Positions 33,890 to 44,270 are shown, counted from the first letter of the stretch. The stretch: 64,000 nucleotides of DNA from Kaistella chaponensis (GCF_900156725.1 NZ_FTOI01000011.1:1-64000), one strand, 5' to 3'. Numbers and translations are program-made. The notes: generated by a model from the sequence alone, not told the origin.

Positions 33890-33934
33890 CTTTTTATAAT
33901 GTGGCGCGAATTTCTTATTTTCGCAAAAGTTTTT

Positions 33935-34444
33935 ATGAAAAAAATAATTGTAATTTCTTCGCTACTGCTTCTTAGTTGTGCACAAAATACACAAACTCAT
34001 CCTCCTGTTGGTGGATTTTTGAGTGAAAAAGATATGAGCACTTCCAAAAACAGAGCCAAAAGTCTGAACGTTACAGAAAGGATACAAATTCAGGATTGGA
34101 TTAGAAGTCAAAACCAAAAATTTTATCCGATGAGCTTAAATTATTGGGTAAACATCGAAAATCTACAGAAGAATCCTAGAAAAATTGATGGTGATATCAT
34201 TTCTTATAAGTATGATATTTTTGATTTCGATCAGGTAAAACTTCTTGATAACTCCAAAGAGAGAAAAAATGTTCAATTTGGGCGTTTTGAAGAGTTAAAA
34301 GCAGTTGAAGATGCGTTGAGATATTTACAGAAAAACCAAGAAGCAACCCTTTTGGTACCATCAGTTTTAGCTTTCGGAACGTATGGCGATAGCAAAAAAA
34401 TTTCAAATGATATGCCTTTAATTATCAAAATAAAAGTACTTTAA
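33935..34444 (+). CDS. gldI: gliding-motility-type FKBP lipoprotein (GldI-like)
   Basis: 169 residues from the ATG at 33935, which starts a clean lipoprotein signal (MKKIIVISSLLLLSCAQ, Cys16). The frame is open 12 codons further up but that would bury the signal. The body is an FKBP fold (VEDALRYLQKNQEATLLVPS, AFGTYGDSKKISNDMPLIIKIKV). The length and lipobox fit GldI, the peptidyl-prolyl isomerase linked to gliding and type IX secretion in flavobacteria. Whether this strain glides cannot be told. The cyclophilin-FKBP lipoprotein follows after 11 bases. Confidence 0.82.
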   Translation: MKKIIVISSLLLLSCAQNTQTHPPVGGFLSEKDMSTSKNRAKSLNVTERIQIQDWIRSQNQKFYPMSLNYWVNIENLQKNPRKIDGDIISYKYDIFDFDQVKLLDNSKERKNVQFGRFEELKAVEDALRYLQKNQEATLLVPSVLAFGTYGDSKKISNDMPLIIKIKVL

Positions 34445-34455
34445 ATCTTATAGTA

Positions 34456-35580
34456 ATGCTAAAGAAAAATTTTTTAATCGCAATAGCGGCGCTTTCGCTC
34501 ACTAGTTGCAACTCAATTTATAAAAAAATGAACGTAGACAAAGAAACTTACGAAGGTCTGAAAGAAGGACTTTATGCCAATTTCCAAACTTCAAAAGGAA
34601 ATATGATTGTGAAATTCGAAGACAAAGATGCGCCGGTTACGGTTGCTAATTTTGTTGGCTTGGCTGAAGGAAAAATCGACAACAAAGCAAAAGCGAAAGG
34701 AGTTCCTTTTTACGACGGAACTATTTTTCACAGAGTTATTAAAGATTTTATGATTCAAGGTGGTGATCCACTTGGAACAGGAATGGGAGATCCAGGATAT
34801 AAATTCGATGACGAAAAAAACAGTTTGCAGCACACTGGGAAAGGTATTCTTTCTATGGCAAACTCGGGACCGAATACCAATGGTTCTCAATTTTTCATTA
34901 CTGAAGTTGCGACACCTTGGTTAGATGGAAGACACACTATTTTTGGTAAAGTAGTAAATGGTTTAGACGTAATTGATGTAATTGCTAAAGTTGACAAAGG
35001 AGCACAGGATAAACCTAAAACCAATGTTGTTTTAGAAAAAGTTTCTGTTTTTTCTAAAGGTGACGAGTACAAAGGTTATGATGCCGCTAAGATTTTCGCT
35101 GAAGGTAAAGCCAAAATCACAGAAGGCAATAAAGCAATAATGGCAAAAATAGAAGCTGATAAAAAGAAAAAAGAAGAAGAATTTGCAGCCAATCAACAAA
35201 AGTTAGTTGATGATTTAAAAGCTACCATGCAATCCACTCCATCTGGATTGTATTATAAAATTACGAAAAAAACAGAAGGTGTTGCACCCAAAAAAGGGGA
35301 AGATGTTGCCGTACATTATGCAGGTAAACTTGTGGATGGTACCGAATTCGATTCTTCTTTCAAAAGAAATCAACCGATCGATATTCCAATTGGTGTAGGT
35401 CAAGTGATCAAAGGTTGGGATGAAGGAATTATGTTGTTAAAAGAAGGCGAAACTGCAACTTTGCTAATCCCTTCTGAATTAGGATACGGCGCAAACGGAG
35501 CTGGAGGAGTAATTCCACCAAACGCTTGGTTGATTTTTGATGTAGAACTTGTAAAAGTAAAAAGTATTCTATCGAAATAA
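34456..35580 (+). CDS. lipoprotein with cyclophilin and FKBP domains
   Basis: 374 residues. Lipoprotein signal with lipobox SLTSC (Cys18). Cyclophilin domain at about 35-195 (FHRVIKDFMIQGGDPLGTG, GILSMANSGPNTNGSQFFIT, PWLDGRHTIFGKV). A charged Lys/Glu helix follows at about 215-250. FKBP domain at about 255-371 (GEDVAVHYAGKLVDGTEFDS, IKGWDEGIMLLKEGE, LGYGANGAGGVIPPNAWLIF). Two unrelated prolyl isomerase folds in one envelope protein point to a chaperone for secreted or outer membrane proteins. Co-transcribed with the GldI-like gene; terminator at 35624. Confidence 0.92.
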   Translation: MLKKNFLIAIAALSLTSCNSIYKKMNVDKETYEGLKEGLYANFQTSKGNMIVKFEDKDAPVTVANFVGLAEGKIDNKAKAKGVPFYDGTIFHRVIKDFMIQGGDPLGTGMGDPGYKFDDEKNSLQHTGKGILSMANSGPNTNGSQFFITEVATPWLDGRHTIFGKVVNGLDVIDVIAKVDKGAQDKPKTNVVLEKVSVFSKGDEYKGYDAAKIFAEGKAKITEGNKAIMAKIEADKKKKEEEFAANQQKLVDDLKATMQSTPSGLYYKITKKTEGVAPKKGEDVAVHYAGKLVDGTEFDSSFKRNQPIDIPIGVGQVIKGWDEGIMLLKEGETATLLIPSELGYGANGAGGVIPPNAWLIFDVELVKVKSILSK

Positions 35581-35623
35581 TTGAAATGCGATCGTAGATT
35601 TCTCATTTACAATGGGCATTTAA

Positions 35624-35662
35624 AAGCAATATTCCTAATTAGGAGTATTGCTTTTTTTTTTA
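35624..35662 (+). terminator. terminator of the cyclophilin-FKBP gene
   Basis: AAGCAATATTCCT / AGGAGTATTGCTT stem with one mismatch, loop AATT-type turn, then T10. Confidence 0.87.
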
Positions 35663-35711
35663 ACCAGCCCTTTTATTTCAGTCAACGAAAAAAAATATCA
35701 TATTTTTTTAA

Positions 35712-35731
35712 AAAAAAGGGTGATTTAACGG
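35712..35731 (+). promoter_or_regulatory. recurrent motif AAAAAGGGTGNTTTAAC, copy 2
   Basis: AAAAAAGGGTGATTTAACGG, identical over its first 18 bases to the copy at 10765 apart from the last two positions. It lies 23 bases upstream of the TATCTTTG box at 35755-35762. Confidence 0.4.
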
Positions 35732-35754
35732 TAAAATATGAAAAGAATATCTCC

Positions 35755-35912
35755 TATCTTTGACCATCGGAAACGATAAAAAAACACAAATGATGAAATA
35801 AAATTAACGAAATGGTTTGGTATTAGTGAAAAACTGTGAAGTGAAATTCTGACAGAAAAAAACACAAATGATGGAATTTCTAGTAAAGGTGCATTTTTAC
35901 AATGCATCTTTT
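35755..35912 (+). ncRNA. candidate small RNA
   Basis: A perfect -7 box TATCTTTG (35755-35762), about 120 bases without any reading frame, then a hairpin (GGTGCATT / AATGCATC) with T7 ending at 35912. AAAAAAACACAAATGATG is repeated exactly at 35778-35795 and 35856-35873. Promoter plus terminator around a non-coding stretch suggests a transcript of about 145 nt. No known RNA family is recognised. Confidence 0.4.
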
Positions 35913-35913
35913 T

Positions 35914-36741
35914 TTATACTACCTTTTCACCACAAATTTTACAGAACCTTGCATCATCGTCGATATCGTCATTTCCACAGCGAGGACAGGCTTTTTCTAA
36001 TTCTTGCCGTTTGTTCCGCATCTCTGCAGTTACAATTCCAGTTGGGACCGCAATGATGGAATAACCAGCCAACATTAATAAAACAGACAAAAATTTACCT
36101 AAAGGTGTTCCCGGCGAAACATCACCATAACCAACGGTAGTTACAGTTACAACCGCCCAATAAATACTTTGAGGGATGCTTTCAAAACCTTCGCGATGTC
36201 CTTCTACCATGAACATCAAAGAACCCACAATGACCGAAAAAATAATAAGAAACATAAGGAATATGTAAATTTTCCGGGAGCTATTTTTTAATGCGGTTAC
36301 AATAAATTTCCCATCATTCATAAAATCCAGCAGATTGAAAATCCTGAAGACTCTCAACATTCGTAGCATTCTGAGGATCAAAAAGTATTTGGTAATTGGA
36401 AAAAACAAACTTAAGTAAAATGGTAAAATGGCTAAAAAATCAATGATTCCAAAAAAACTAAAAATATAGGCTTTCTTATTCCGAAGCGTAATGATCCTTA
36501 AAGCATATTCTACTGTAAAAATTACCGTTATGATAATTTCTAAAATCACGAATAGCGAATGCAATTTCGCATCGAAATTACTTACACTTTCCATCATTAC
36601 GATGAAAGTACTGAGTAAAATAAGAAAGAGAAGAATCAGGTCAAAAGCTTTTCCATTTTTCGTATCTGATTTAAAAATAACTTGGTAAACCGAGCGTTTC
36701 CATTTTGTTCTTTCTGGGATAAAATCGTGTTCTTTTTCCAT
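35914..36741 (-). CDS. voltage-gated K+ channel family protein with C-terminal zinc ribbon
   Basis: 275 residues, six membrane helices. S4 carries regularly spaced Arg (ILRMLRMLRVFRIF). The pore has the K+ filter TTVGYGD. After S6 a short linker leads to a treble-clef-like zinc ribbon: CPRCGNDDIDDDARFCKICG (two CxxC pairs). The ribbon replaces the usual RCK or cNMP gating domain. It may sense redox or zinc or hold the tetramer. Inner membrane. It is divergent from the Nif3-like gene. Confidence 0.9.
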   Translation of the reverse strand: MEKEHDFIPERTKWKRSVYQVIFKSDTKNGKAFDLILLFLILLSTFIVMMESVSNFDAKLHSLFVILEIIITVIFTVEYALRIITLRNKKAYIFSFFGIIDFLAILPFYLSLFFPITKYFLILRMLRMLRVFRIFNLLDFMNDGKFIVTALKNSSRKIYIFLMFLIIFSVIVGSLMFMVEGHREGFESIPQSIYWAVVTVTTVGYGDVSPGTPLGKFLSVLLMLAGYSIIAVPTGIVTAEMRNKRQELEKACPRCGNDDIDDDARFCKICGEKVV

Positions 36742-36800
36742 TTTTTCTTAAAAACTAAATTTAAAGAAATAATCCTTAATTTCGTCACAAACTTAAGTAA

Positions 36801-37898
36801 ATGACGATTGAAAAAGCAATTTTTGAAATTGAAAAGAAAATTTCTATAAAACAAGCTGAAGATTTTGACAATGTAGGATTATTATGTGGAAACCTTAATC
36901 GGGAAGTATCGGGAATTCTAATTTGTCATGATGCCCTGGAAAAAGTAGTAGATGAGGCAATTAGCAAAAATTTTAACTTGATCATCACGTTTCATCCTGT
37001 TATTTTTTCTGGTTTAAAATCGCTGACCGGAAAAAATTATGTGGAGCAATCTGTGATCAAAGCCATCGAAAATAAAATTGCGATTTATGCCATTCACACC
37101 GCATTTGACAATGATTGGTTTGGAGTTAATTATGGAATCTGCGAACAGTTAAGATTGAAGAATCAACAAGTTTTAATGCCAAAACCTAACAATTTAAAAG
37201 CTCTTGAATTTTATGTTCCGGCAGAATTTTCGGCAACACTAAAGGAAGCTTTATTTTCAGCAGGCGCCGGAAATATCGGTTTCTATGATGAATGCAGTTT
37301 TACCATTTCAGGAAAGGGAACTTTTCGACCGATTGAAGGTTCTAATCCATATTCCGGAACCAAGAATATTCGTGAAAATACCACCGAGGAAATGATTTCT
37401 GTTACTTTTGAATCGTATAAACAAAATCAAATTCTTGCAGCAATGAAAGCTGCACATCCTTATGAAGAGGTTGCTTACAAGATTATCAGTTTAGAAAATA
37501 ATAATCAATATGCAGGATTAGGACGTTTTGGTGAATTAGAAAACGAAATGGAGGAAGCCGATTTTTTAAAAATGGTCCAAAATGCATTTAATTTAAAAAT
37601 AATCAAACATTCCGATTATAATGGTAAAAAAATTAAAAGAGTAGGAGTTTTAGGTGGAAGTGGAGCAAGTGGAATAAAAGCTGCCATGTCAAAAAATTGC
37701 GATGCCTATTTGACAGGAGATCTGAAATACCACGACTTTTTTCAGAACGAAGGTAAAATGATGATTTGCGACATCGGTCACTTTGAGTCCGAGCAATTCG
37801 TCACCCAACAATTATTTGAGATTTTATCGGAAATTTTTCCTAAATTTGCAATCTCAAAATCTGTTGAGAAAACCAATCCTGTTAATTATTTTTTATAA
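36801..37898 (+). CDS. Nif3-like dinuclear metal centre protein
   Basis: 365 residues, DUF34/NIF3. N-terminal metal-binding half (FDNVGLLCGN, ITFHPVIFSGLKSL, IAIYAIHTAFDN), an inserted PII-like/CutA-like domain in the middle (about 125-230, AAHPYEEVAYKI) and the C-terminal half (GGSGASGIKAAMSKNCDAYLTG, DIGHFESEQF). It forms hexamers with two metals per subunit; GTP cyclohydrolase-like or metallochaperone roles have been proposed for relatives. Followed after 4 bases by the coiled-coil protein at 37903, so co-transcribed. Confidence 0.92.
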   Translation: MTIEKAIFEIEKKISIKQAEDFDNVGLLCGNLNREVSGILICHDALEKVVDEAISKNFNLIITFHPVIFSGLKSLTGKNYVEQSVIKAIENKIAIYAIHTAFDNDWFGVNYGICEQLRLKNQQVLMPKPNNLKALEFYVPAEFSATLKEALFSAGAGNIGFYDECSFTISGKGTFRPIEGSNPYSGTKNIRENTTEEMISVTFESYKQNQILAAMKAAHPYEEVAYKIISLENNNQYAGLGRFGELENEMEEADFLKMVQNAFNLKIIKHSDYNGKKIKRVGVLGGSGASGIKAAMSKNCDAYLTGDLKYHDFFQNEGKMMICDIGHFESEQFVTQQLFEILSEIFPKFAISKSVEKTNPVNYFL

Positions 37899-37902
37899 AA
37901 AT

Positions 37903-38682
37903 ATGGCTAAGAAAACTGTAGAAATCTCCGTTGAAGATAAATTAAGAGCACTTTACGATTTACAAATAATAGATTCTAGATTAGATGAAATTCGTAATAC
38001 CAGAGGCGAATTGCCGATTGAAGTTGAAGATTTAGAAATCGAAATCGAAGGTCTTCAAAAAAGATCAGAAAAATTTGCTGCTGAAATTAAAGAGCAGAAT
38101 GACGAAATTAATACAAAAAATGAAGTTATTAATCACGCAAAATCTCTGATCGACAAATACAAATCTCAACAAGATACTGTAAGAAATAACAAAGAATTCG
38201 AAGCTTTAGACAAAGAAATCGAATTTCAAGAACTTGAGATACAGCTTTCTGATAAAAGAATAAAAGAATTTTCTGCAAAAATTGCGCACAAAAACGAAAC
38301 TTTTGAAGAATTAAACAATAAAATTTCAGAATTAAAAAGCCACCTTAAATTCAAAAAAGAAGAGCTAGAAAATTTAGTTTCTGAAACTCAAAAAGAAGAA
38401 GATTTTTTAATTCAAAAATCAGAAGAATTTGCTCAAAATATCGATGCAAGATTGTTGGCTTCTTACCAAAGAATTCGTACCAATTCACCAACTGGTTTAG
38501 CGGTAGTTGGTCTGGAAAGAGGAGCACCGAAAGGATCGTTCTTTACTTTGCCTCCACAAAAACAAATGGAAATTGCGCAGAGAAAGAAAATTATTATCGA
38601 TGAGCACAGTGGTAAAATCTTGGTTGACGACGATATGGTCAACGAAGAAAACGAAAAAATGAAAGAAATTATTAAGTTTTAA
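37903..38682 (+). CDS. coiled-coil protein of the C4 zinc-ribbon family, ribbon cysteines lost
   Basis: 259 residues from the ATG at 37903 (MAKKTVEISVEDKLRALYDL). The frame is open upstream into the Nif3 gene but the spacing to that gene (4 bases) favours this start. A long antiparallel coiled coil (about 25-190) is followed by the remnant of the zinc ribbon. Where the family has CGGCFN ... CxxCGRIL, this protein reads GAPKGSFFTLPPQ and DEHSGKILVDD, so none of the four Cys remain. The family always travels with Nif3-like genes, as here, and may work with it. Function unknown. Confidence 0.88.
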   Translation: MAKKTVEISVEDKLRALYDLQIIDSRLDEIRNTRGELPIEVEDLEIEIEGLQKRSEKFAAEIKEQNDEINTKNEVINHAKSLIDKYKSQQDTVRNNKEFEALDKEIEFQELEIQLSDKRIKEFSAKIAHKNETFEELNNKISELKSHLKFKKEELENLVSETQKEEDFLIQKSEEFAQNIDARLLASYQRIRTNSPTGLAVVGLERGAPKGSFFTLPPQKQMEIAQRKKIIIDEHSGKILVDDDMVNEENEKMKEIIKF

Positions 38683-38748
38683 TACTTAATAGTCAAGAGA
38701 AAAAGTTAGTAAAATCACCTAAATCCTATTTAGTGATCGGTGTTTTAG

Positions 38749-38786
38749 AAAGTTTATTGAATGGTATTTCAATAAACTTTTTTTTT
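38749..38786 (+). terminator. terminator of the Nif3-like/coiled-coil operon
   Basis: AAGTTTATTGAA / TTTCAATAAACTT stem, short loop, T9. Confidence 0.85.
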
Positions 38787-38996
38787 GAACTTTTAAAAAA
38801 AAACTTTTTAGGATCGTTGTATTATTAAAGTGAAAACAAAAAGGAATCATTAGAGAAATAAAACTTAAGTAGTTTGCATAAATTTCGTGCGGTCTCAAGG
38901 TGAAAGTAATTAGTCATTTTTGTTACAGGAAATGAAAATTACACTAACGTAAATAAATGTATTGTTGATTACTTTTTTAGATGAATTTTACCAAAA

Positions 38997-39030
38997 AAAA
39001 ACGCTTCAAATTATTTGAAGCGTTTTTTTT
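38997..39030. terminator. terminator of icd
   Basis: AAACGCTTCAAA / TTTGAAGCGTTT stem with loop TTA-type turn; A8 on one side and T8 on the other, so it works in both directions. It lies 17 bases after the icd stop. Confidence 0.87.
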
Positions 39031-39046
39031 AAATCTCAATTTTACC

Positions 39047-41278
<2,232 letters not shown>

Positions 41279-41518
41279 TTATTTAAAAATTTAAGAATCA
41301 CAAATTTACTGAAAAATTTAAGTTTTAGCGCAATCAAATTCATGATTTTCCTTCCATTAAATAATCTGAGACTTCCTCCTTTTTTCATGAAAATCTTAAT
41401 CTGAAGTTTGCAATTCGTTTAAACTCATATATAGTTAAGACCTATAAATTTTGATTTCAGCAGGATGATTTAAGATTAATTTAACTTTAACCCTCTTATT
41501 AAACTCTAAAAAAATCAG

Positions 41519-41526
41519 TAAATTTG
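41519..41526 (+). promoter_or_regulatory. -7 box of tpx
   Basis: TAAATTTG (TAnnTTTG), 20 bases before the tpx ATG. Confidence 0.5.
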
Positions 41527-41546
41527 AATCAATTTAAAAATAAATT

Positions 41547-42044
41547 ATGGCAGATATTACATTACATGGCAGTGCAGTTCACACAATCGGATCATTGCCG
41601 GAAGTTGGAAGCACAATAAAGAAATTCACTTTGATCAGTAAAGATTTAAAAGAAAATACCAATGATGATTTCTCTTCGAAAAGAATCATTTTCAATATTT
41701 TTCCTAGTATTGATACTGGAGTTTGCGCCGCTTCTGCACGCAAGTTTAATGAAGAAGCATCTAGCTTAGAAAATACAGTCGTTCTGAATGTTTCGAAAGA
41801 TTTGCCTTTTGCTTTAAGCAGATTTTGCGCAGCTGAAGGTTTAGATCAGGTAGTGAACTTATCAGATTTCCGTGGAACATTTGGCGAAGATTTTGGAGTT
41901 ACAATCACCGATTCCCCAATGCAAGGACTTTTGAGTAGAGCAATTATCGTTGTCGATGAAAACGGAACAGTTCTTTACACAGAGCAAGTCCCAGAAATTG
42001 CGCAAGAACCTAACTATGAAAAAGCACTCAATGCTTTGAAATAA
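41547..42044 (+). CDS. tpx: thiol peroxidase
   Basis: 165 residues, atypical 2-Cys peroxiredoxin. Peroxidatic Cys60 (SIDTGVCAASARKF) and resolving Cys94 (LSRFCAAEGLDQV) are at the Tpx positions. It reduces alkyl hydroperoxides with thioredoxin. Monocistronic, with a terminator built on the AACCTTGTCAA palindrome. Confidence 0.96.
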   Translation: MADITLHGSAVHTIGSLPEVGSTIKKFTLISKDLKENTNDDFSSKRIIFNIFPSIDTGVCAASARKFNEEASSLENTVVLNVSKDLPFALSRFCAAEGLDQVVNLSDFRGTFGEDFGVTITDSPMQGLLSRAIIVVDENGTVLYTEQVPEIAQEPNYEKALNALK

Positions 42045-42062
42045 TATTTTTAAAATATAACA

Positions 42063-42102
42063 TTAACCTTGTCAAGAATTCAAAATTTGACAAGGTTTTT
42101 TA
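42063..42102 (+). terminator. terminator of tpx
   Basis: AACCTTGTCAA / TTGACAAGGTT stem (perfect 11 bp) with T6. The same stem core recurs in the repeat-like palindrome at 51870-51903, so this terminator belongs to a dispersed family. Confidence 0.8.
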
Positions 42103-42166
42103 TTTTAAAAATGATAATTTTAAAAAGTAGTTTTAGAATTTTGTACCTTAGTGAAAATGAAAAATT

Positions 42167-42583
42167 ATGGAACCTATTAGAATTGAAATTACCATTTTGG
42201 AACCCACTCAAAAAGTTTGGGATTTGATGACAACTCCAAACCATATTGAAAAATGGAATTTTGCCCATGAAACTTGGCATTGCCCGAAAGCTGAAAATGA
42301 TTTGAGAGTCGGAGGAAAATTCACGTACAGAATGGAAGCAAAAGATGAAAGTTTTGGCTTTGATTTGTCGGGAATATATGACGAAATTATTCCATTGAAA
42401 AAAATAAAATATCATTTGGAAGACGGAAGATTGGTAGAAGTTTTTTTTAATGAAATTGATCCTACTACCACGGAAGTTGTAGAAATTTTCGAGCCAGAAA
42501 CGCAAAATTCACGAGAAATGCAACGCGATGGATGGTACGCAATTTTGAATAATTTCCACAAATATGTTGAAAATTATAAATAA
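42167..42583 (+). CDS. SRPBCC (AHSA1-like) domain protein 1
   Basis: 138 residues, one START/Bet v1-like fold of the activator-of-Hsp90 type: IEITILEPTQKVWDLMTTPNHIEKW at the start, GGKFTYRMEAKDES in the middle, C-terminal helix with GWYAILNNFHKYVE. A soluble pocket protein with no assigned ligand. First of a run of small binding-fold genes; two more SRPBCC paralogues follow at 43836 and 44271. Such genes often ride with ECF sigma factors. Confidence 0.88.
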   Translation: MEPIRIEITILEPTQKVWDLMTTPNHIEKWNFAHETWHCPKAENDLRVGGKFTYRMEAKDESFGFDLSGIYDEIIPLKKIKYHLEDGRLVEVFFNEIDPTTTEVVEIFEPETQNSREMQRDGWYAILNNFHKYVENYK

Positions 42584-42594
42584 ATTTAAGAGAA

Positions 42595-42939
42595 ATGAAT
42601 CCTGATATTGAAGCGTATATCTTGAAGTTTCCTGAAAATATTCAGATAATTTTGATTCATATTCGAACTCTTATTTTGGAATTAGCGCCCGAAGCTCAGG
42701 AAAAAATAAGTTACGGAATGCCGGGATTTTATTTGAATAAAAAACCATTGGTCTATTTTGCTGCCTACAAAAATCACATTGGTTTTTATGCAACGCCAAA
42801 CGGTCATGAAAAATTTGAAAAAGAGCTTTCCGTGTACAAACAAGGAAAAGGTTCGGTCCAATTTCCGTTGGCTAAAGAAATTCCTTATCTATTAATTAAG
42901 GATATCGTTAAATTTAGAAAAGAAAACGTCTTCCAATAA
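42595..42939 (+). CDS. DUF1801 (YdhG-like) protein
   Basis: 114 residues. Matches the DUF1801 fold: IRTLILELAPEAQEKISYGMPGFYLNKK, LVYFAAYKNHIGFYATP and KFRKENVFQ at the end. Relatives were described as iron chaperone-like or DNA-binding, but function is open. 11 bases after the SRPBCC gene, same operon. Confidence 0.87.
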   Translation: MNPDIEAYILKFPENIQIILIHIRTLILELAPEAQEKISYGMPGFYLNKKPLVYFAAYKNHIGFYATPNGHEKFEKELSVYKQGKGSVQFPLAKEIPYLLIKDIVKFRKENVFQ

Positions 42940-42961
42940 CCATCTCAAAAAAAACATAAAA

Positions 42962-43825
42962 ATGAGAAACAATATCTTTCCATGTCTTTGGTTTAACGGC
43001 GACGGAAAAGATGCTGCGGTTTTTTACACCAAAATATTTGGCGGTACAATCACCACCGATACTCCTGTCGTAATCAACCTCAATCTTTTTGATCAGCAAT
43101 TTATGATTCTAAACGCTGGTCCGCAATTCGAAAAAAACGCTTCTGTATCATTCATGATTTTATGCGAAACCGAGGAAGAAGTGCAGAAATACTGGGAAAA
43201 ATTAGCAATGGATGGAATTGTTTTAATGGAGTTGGGAGAATATCCATGGAGCAAAAAATATGGTTGGGTTCGTGATCAGTTTGGCGTAACGTGGCAAATT
43301 TATCTTGGGGAAAAACAGGGAGACCAAAAAATTGTTCCGACCTTGATGTTTATTCACGAAAATAATGGGAAAGCCCAGAAAGCGATGAACCTTTACACCT
43401 CAATTTTTCCCAATTCAAAAATTAGTGGCATCTTGAAATATGGTGAAGGAGTCGGAAACGAAACTCATGAAATCCCGCAAAACATTCAACATGCTGCTTT
43501 TGAACTGGATGGTTACACTTTTTTTTGCATGGATAATTCTTTTGACCATCAGTTTGATTTTAACGAAGGAATTTCAATGGTTGTCATGACCGATGATCAA
43601 GAAGAAACCGATCATTTATGGAATTCACTCATTGCAAACGGCGGCAGAGAATCGATGTGCGGTTGGTTGAAAGATCCATTCGGCGTCAGTTGGCAAATTG
43701 TTCCCAAAAAATTACTGGAATTAATGAATGGTTCAGATCGCGAGAAAGGGACCAAAGTAATGAACGCAATGATGCAGATGAATAAAATCGTGATTGAGGA
43801 TTTAGAAAATGCTTACAATTCCTAA
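42962..43825 (+). CDS. tandem VOC/PhnB-like domain protein
   Basis: 287 residues made of two PhnB-like glyoxalase/VOC domains (about 1-125 and 126-275). The repeats match each other: LWFNGDGKDAAVFYTKIF versus MFIHENNGKAQKAMNLYTSIF, and WVRDQFGVTWQIYL versus WLKDPFGVSWQIVP. The fold is common in resistance and small-molecule enzymes; no substrate can be assigned. Co-transcribed with its neighbours. Confidence 0.9.
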   Translation: MRNNIFPCLWFNGDGKDAAVFYTKIFGGTITTDTPVVINLNLFDQQFMILNAGPQFEKNASVSFMILCETEEEVQKYWEKLAMDGIVLMELGEYPWSKKYGWVRDQFGVTWQIYLGEKQGDQKIVPTLMFIHENNGKAQKAMNLYTSIFPNSKISGILKYGEGVGNETHEIPQNIQHAAFELDGYTFFCMDNSFDHQFDFNEGISMVVMTDDQEETDHLWNSLIANGGRESMCGWLKDPFGVSWQIVPKKLLELMNGSDREKGTKVMNAMMQMNKIVIEDLENAYNS

Positions 43826-43835
43826 AAAGTAGAAT

Positions 43836-44258
43836 ATGAAATTTTTAGAATTTGAAATACAAATCAATGCAACTCCAGAAAAAGTTTGGGAAACGCTTTT
43901 CACCCAAGATTCCTATAAAAAATGGGCATCTGCAATGAATGAAGGAACTTATTTCGAGGGAAATTGGGAAGTTGGTAGCATTATGAAATTTCTGGATCCG
44001 CAGAATAATGGAATGTATAATTTGGTAACAGAAAATATCCGGTTCAAAGTATTAGGAATGAAACATTTAGGTTGGATTTTGAAAGGCGAATTAAGCCCAC
44101 AAAATTGGGAAGATTCTACTTTAAATTATATTTTAGAACCCAGTGAAAATGGTACTTTGTTAAAAGGAACCGTGAATTCCTTAGATGAATTTGTAGAATT
44201 TTTCAACTCAAAATATCCGCAAAATTTTGAGCATATTAAAAGACTTTCAGAAAAATAA
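43836..44258 (+). CDS. SRPBCC domain protein 2
   Basis: 140 residues, Bet v1-like fold: LEFEIQINATPEKVWETLFTQ, GSIMKFLDPQNNGMYNLV, GTLLKGTVNSLDEFVEFFN. Paralogue of the proteins at 42167 and especially 44271 (shared WEV.....FLD..GNGM pattern). 10 bases after the VOC gene. Ligand unknown. Confidence 0.87.
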   Translation: MKFLEFEIQINATPEKVWETLFTQDSYKKWASAMNEGTYFEGNWEVGSIMKFLDPQNNGMYNLVTENIRFKVLGMKHLGWILKGELSPQNWEDSTLNYILEPSENGTLLKGTVNSLDEFVEFFNSKYPQNFEHIKRLSEK

Positions 44259-44270
44259 AAATGAAAAATT

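Larger units (their letters stand above)
35581..35913. other. 333-base intergenic region
   Basis: Holds the terminator of the preceding gene (35624-35662), one copy of the AAAAAGGGTGATTTAAC motif, a -7 box, two copies of an 18-base direct repeat and a plus-strand terminator. No protein-coding frame is credible. See the separate entries. Confidence 0.7.
38683..39046. other. 364-base intergenic region
   Basis: Contains the terminator of the coiled-coil gene (38749-38786) and the bidirectional terminator at 38997-39030. The AT-rich stretch between has no credible frame, repeat or promoter that I can see. Confidence 0.6.

Noticed and set aside
33899-33934. Upstream start for the GldI-like gene
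   Set aside because: It would put 12 residues in front of a clear lipoprotein signal peptide.
37783-37902. Upstream extension of the coiled-coil protein into the Nif3-like gene
   Set aside because: The 40 extra codons are the Nif3 C-terminus in another frame; the ATG at 37903 gives normal operon spacing.
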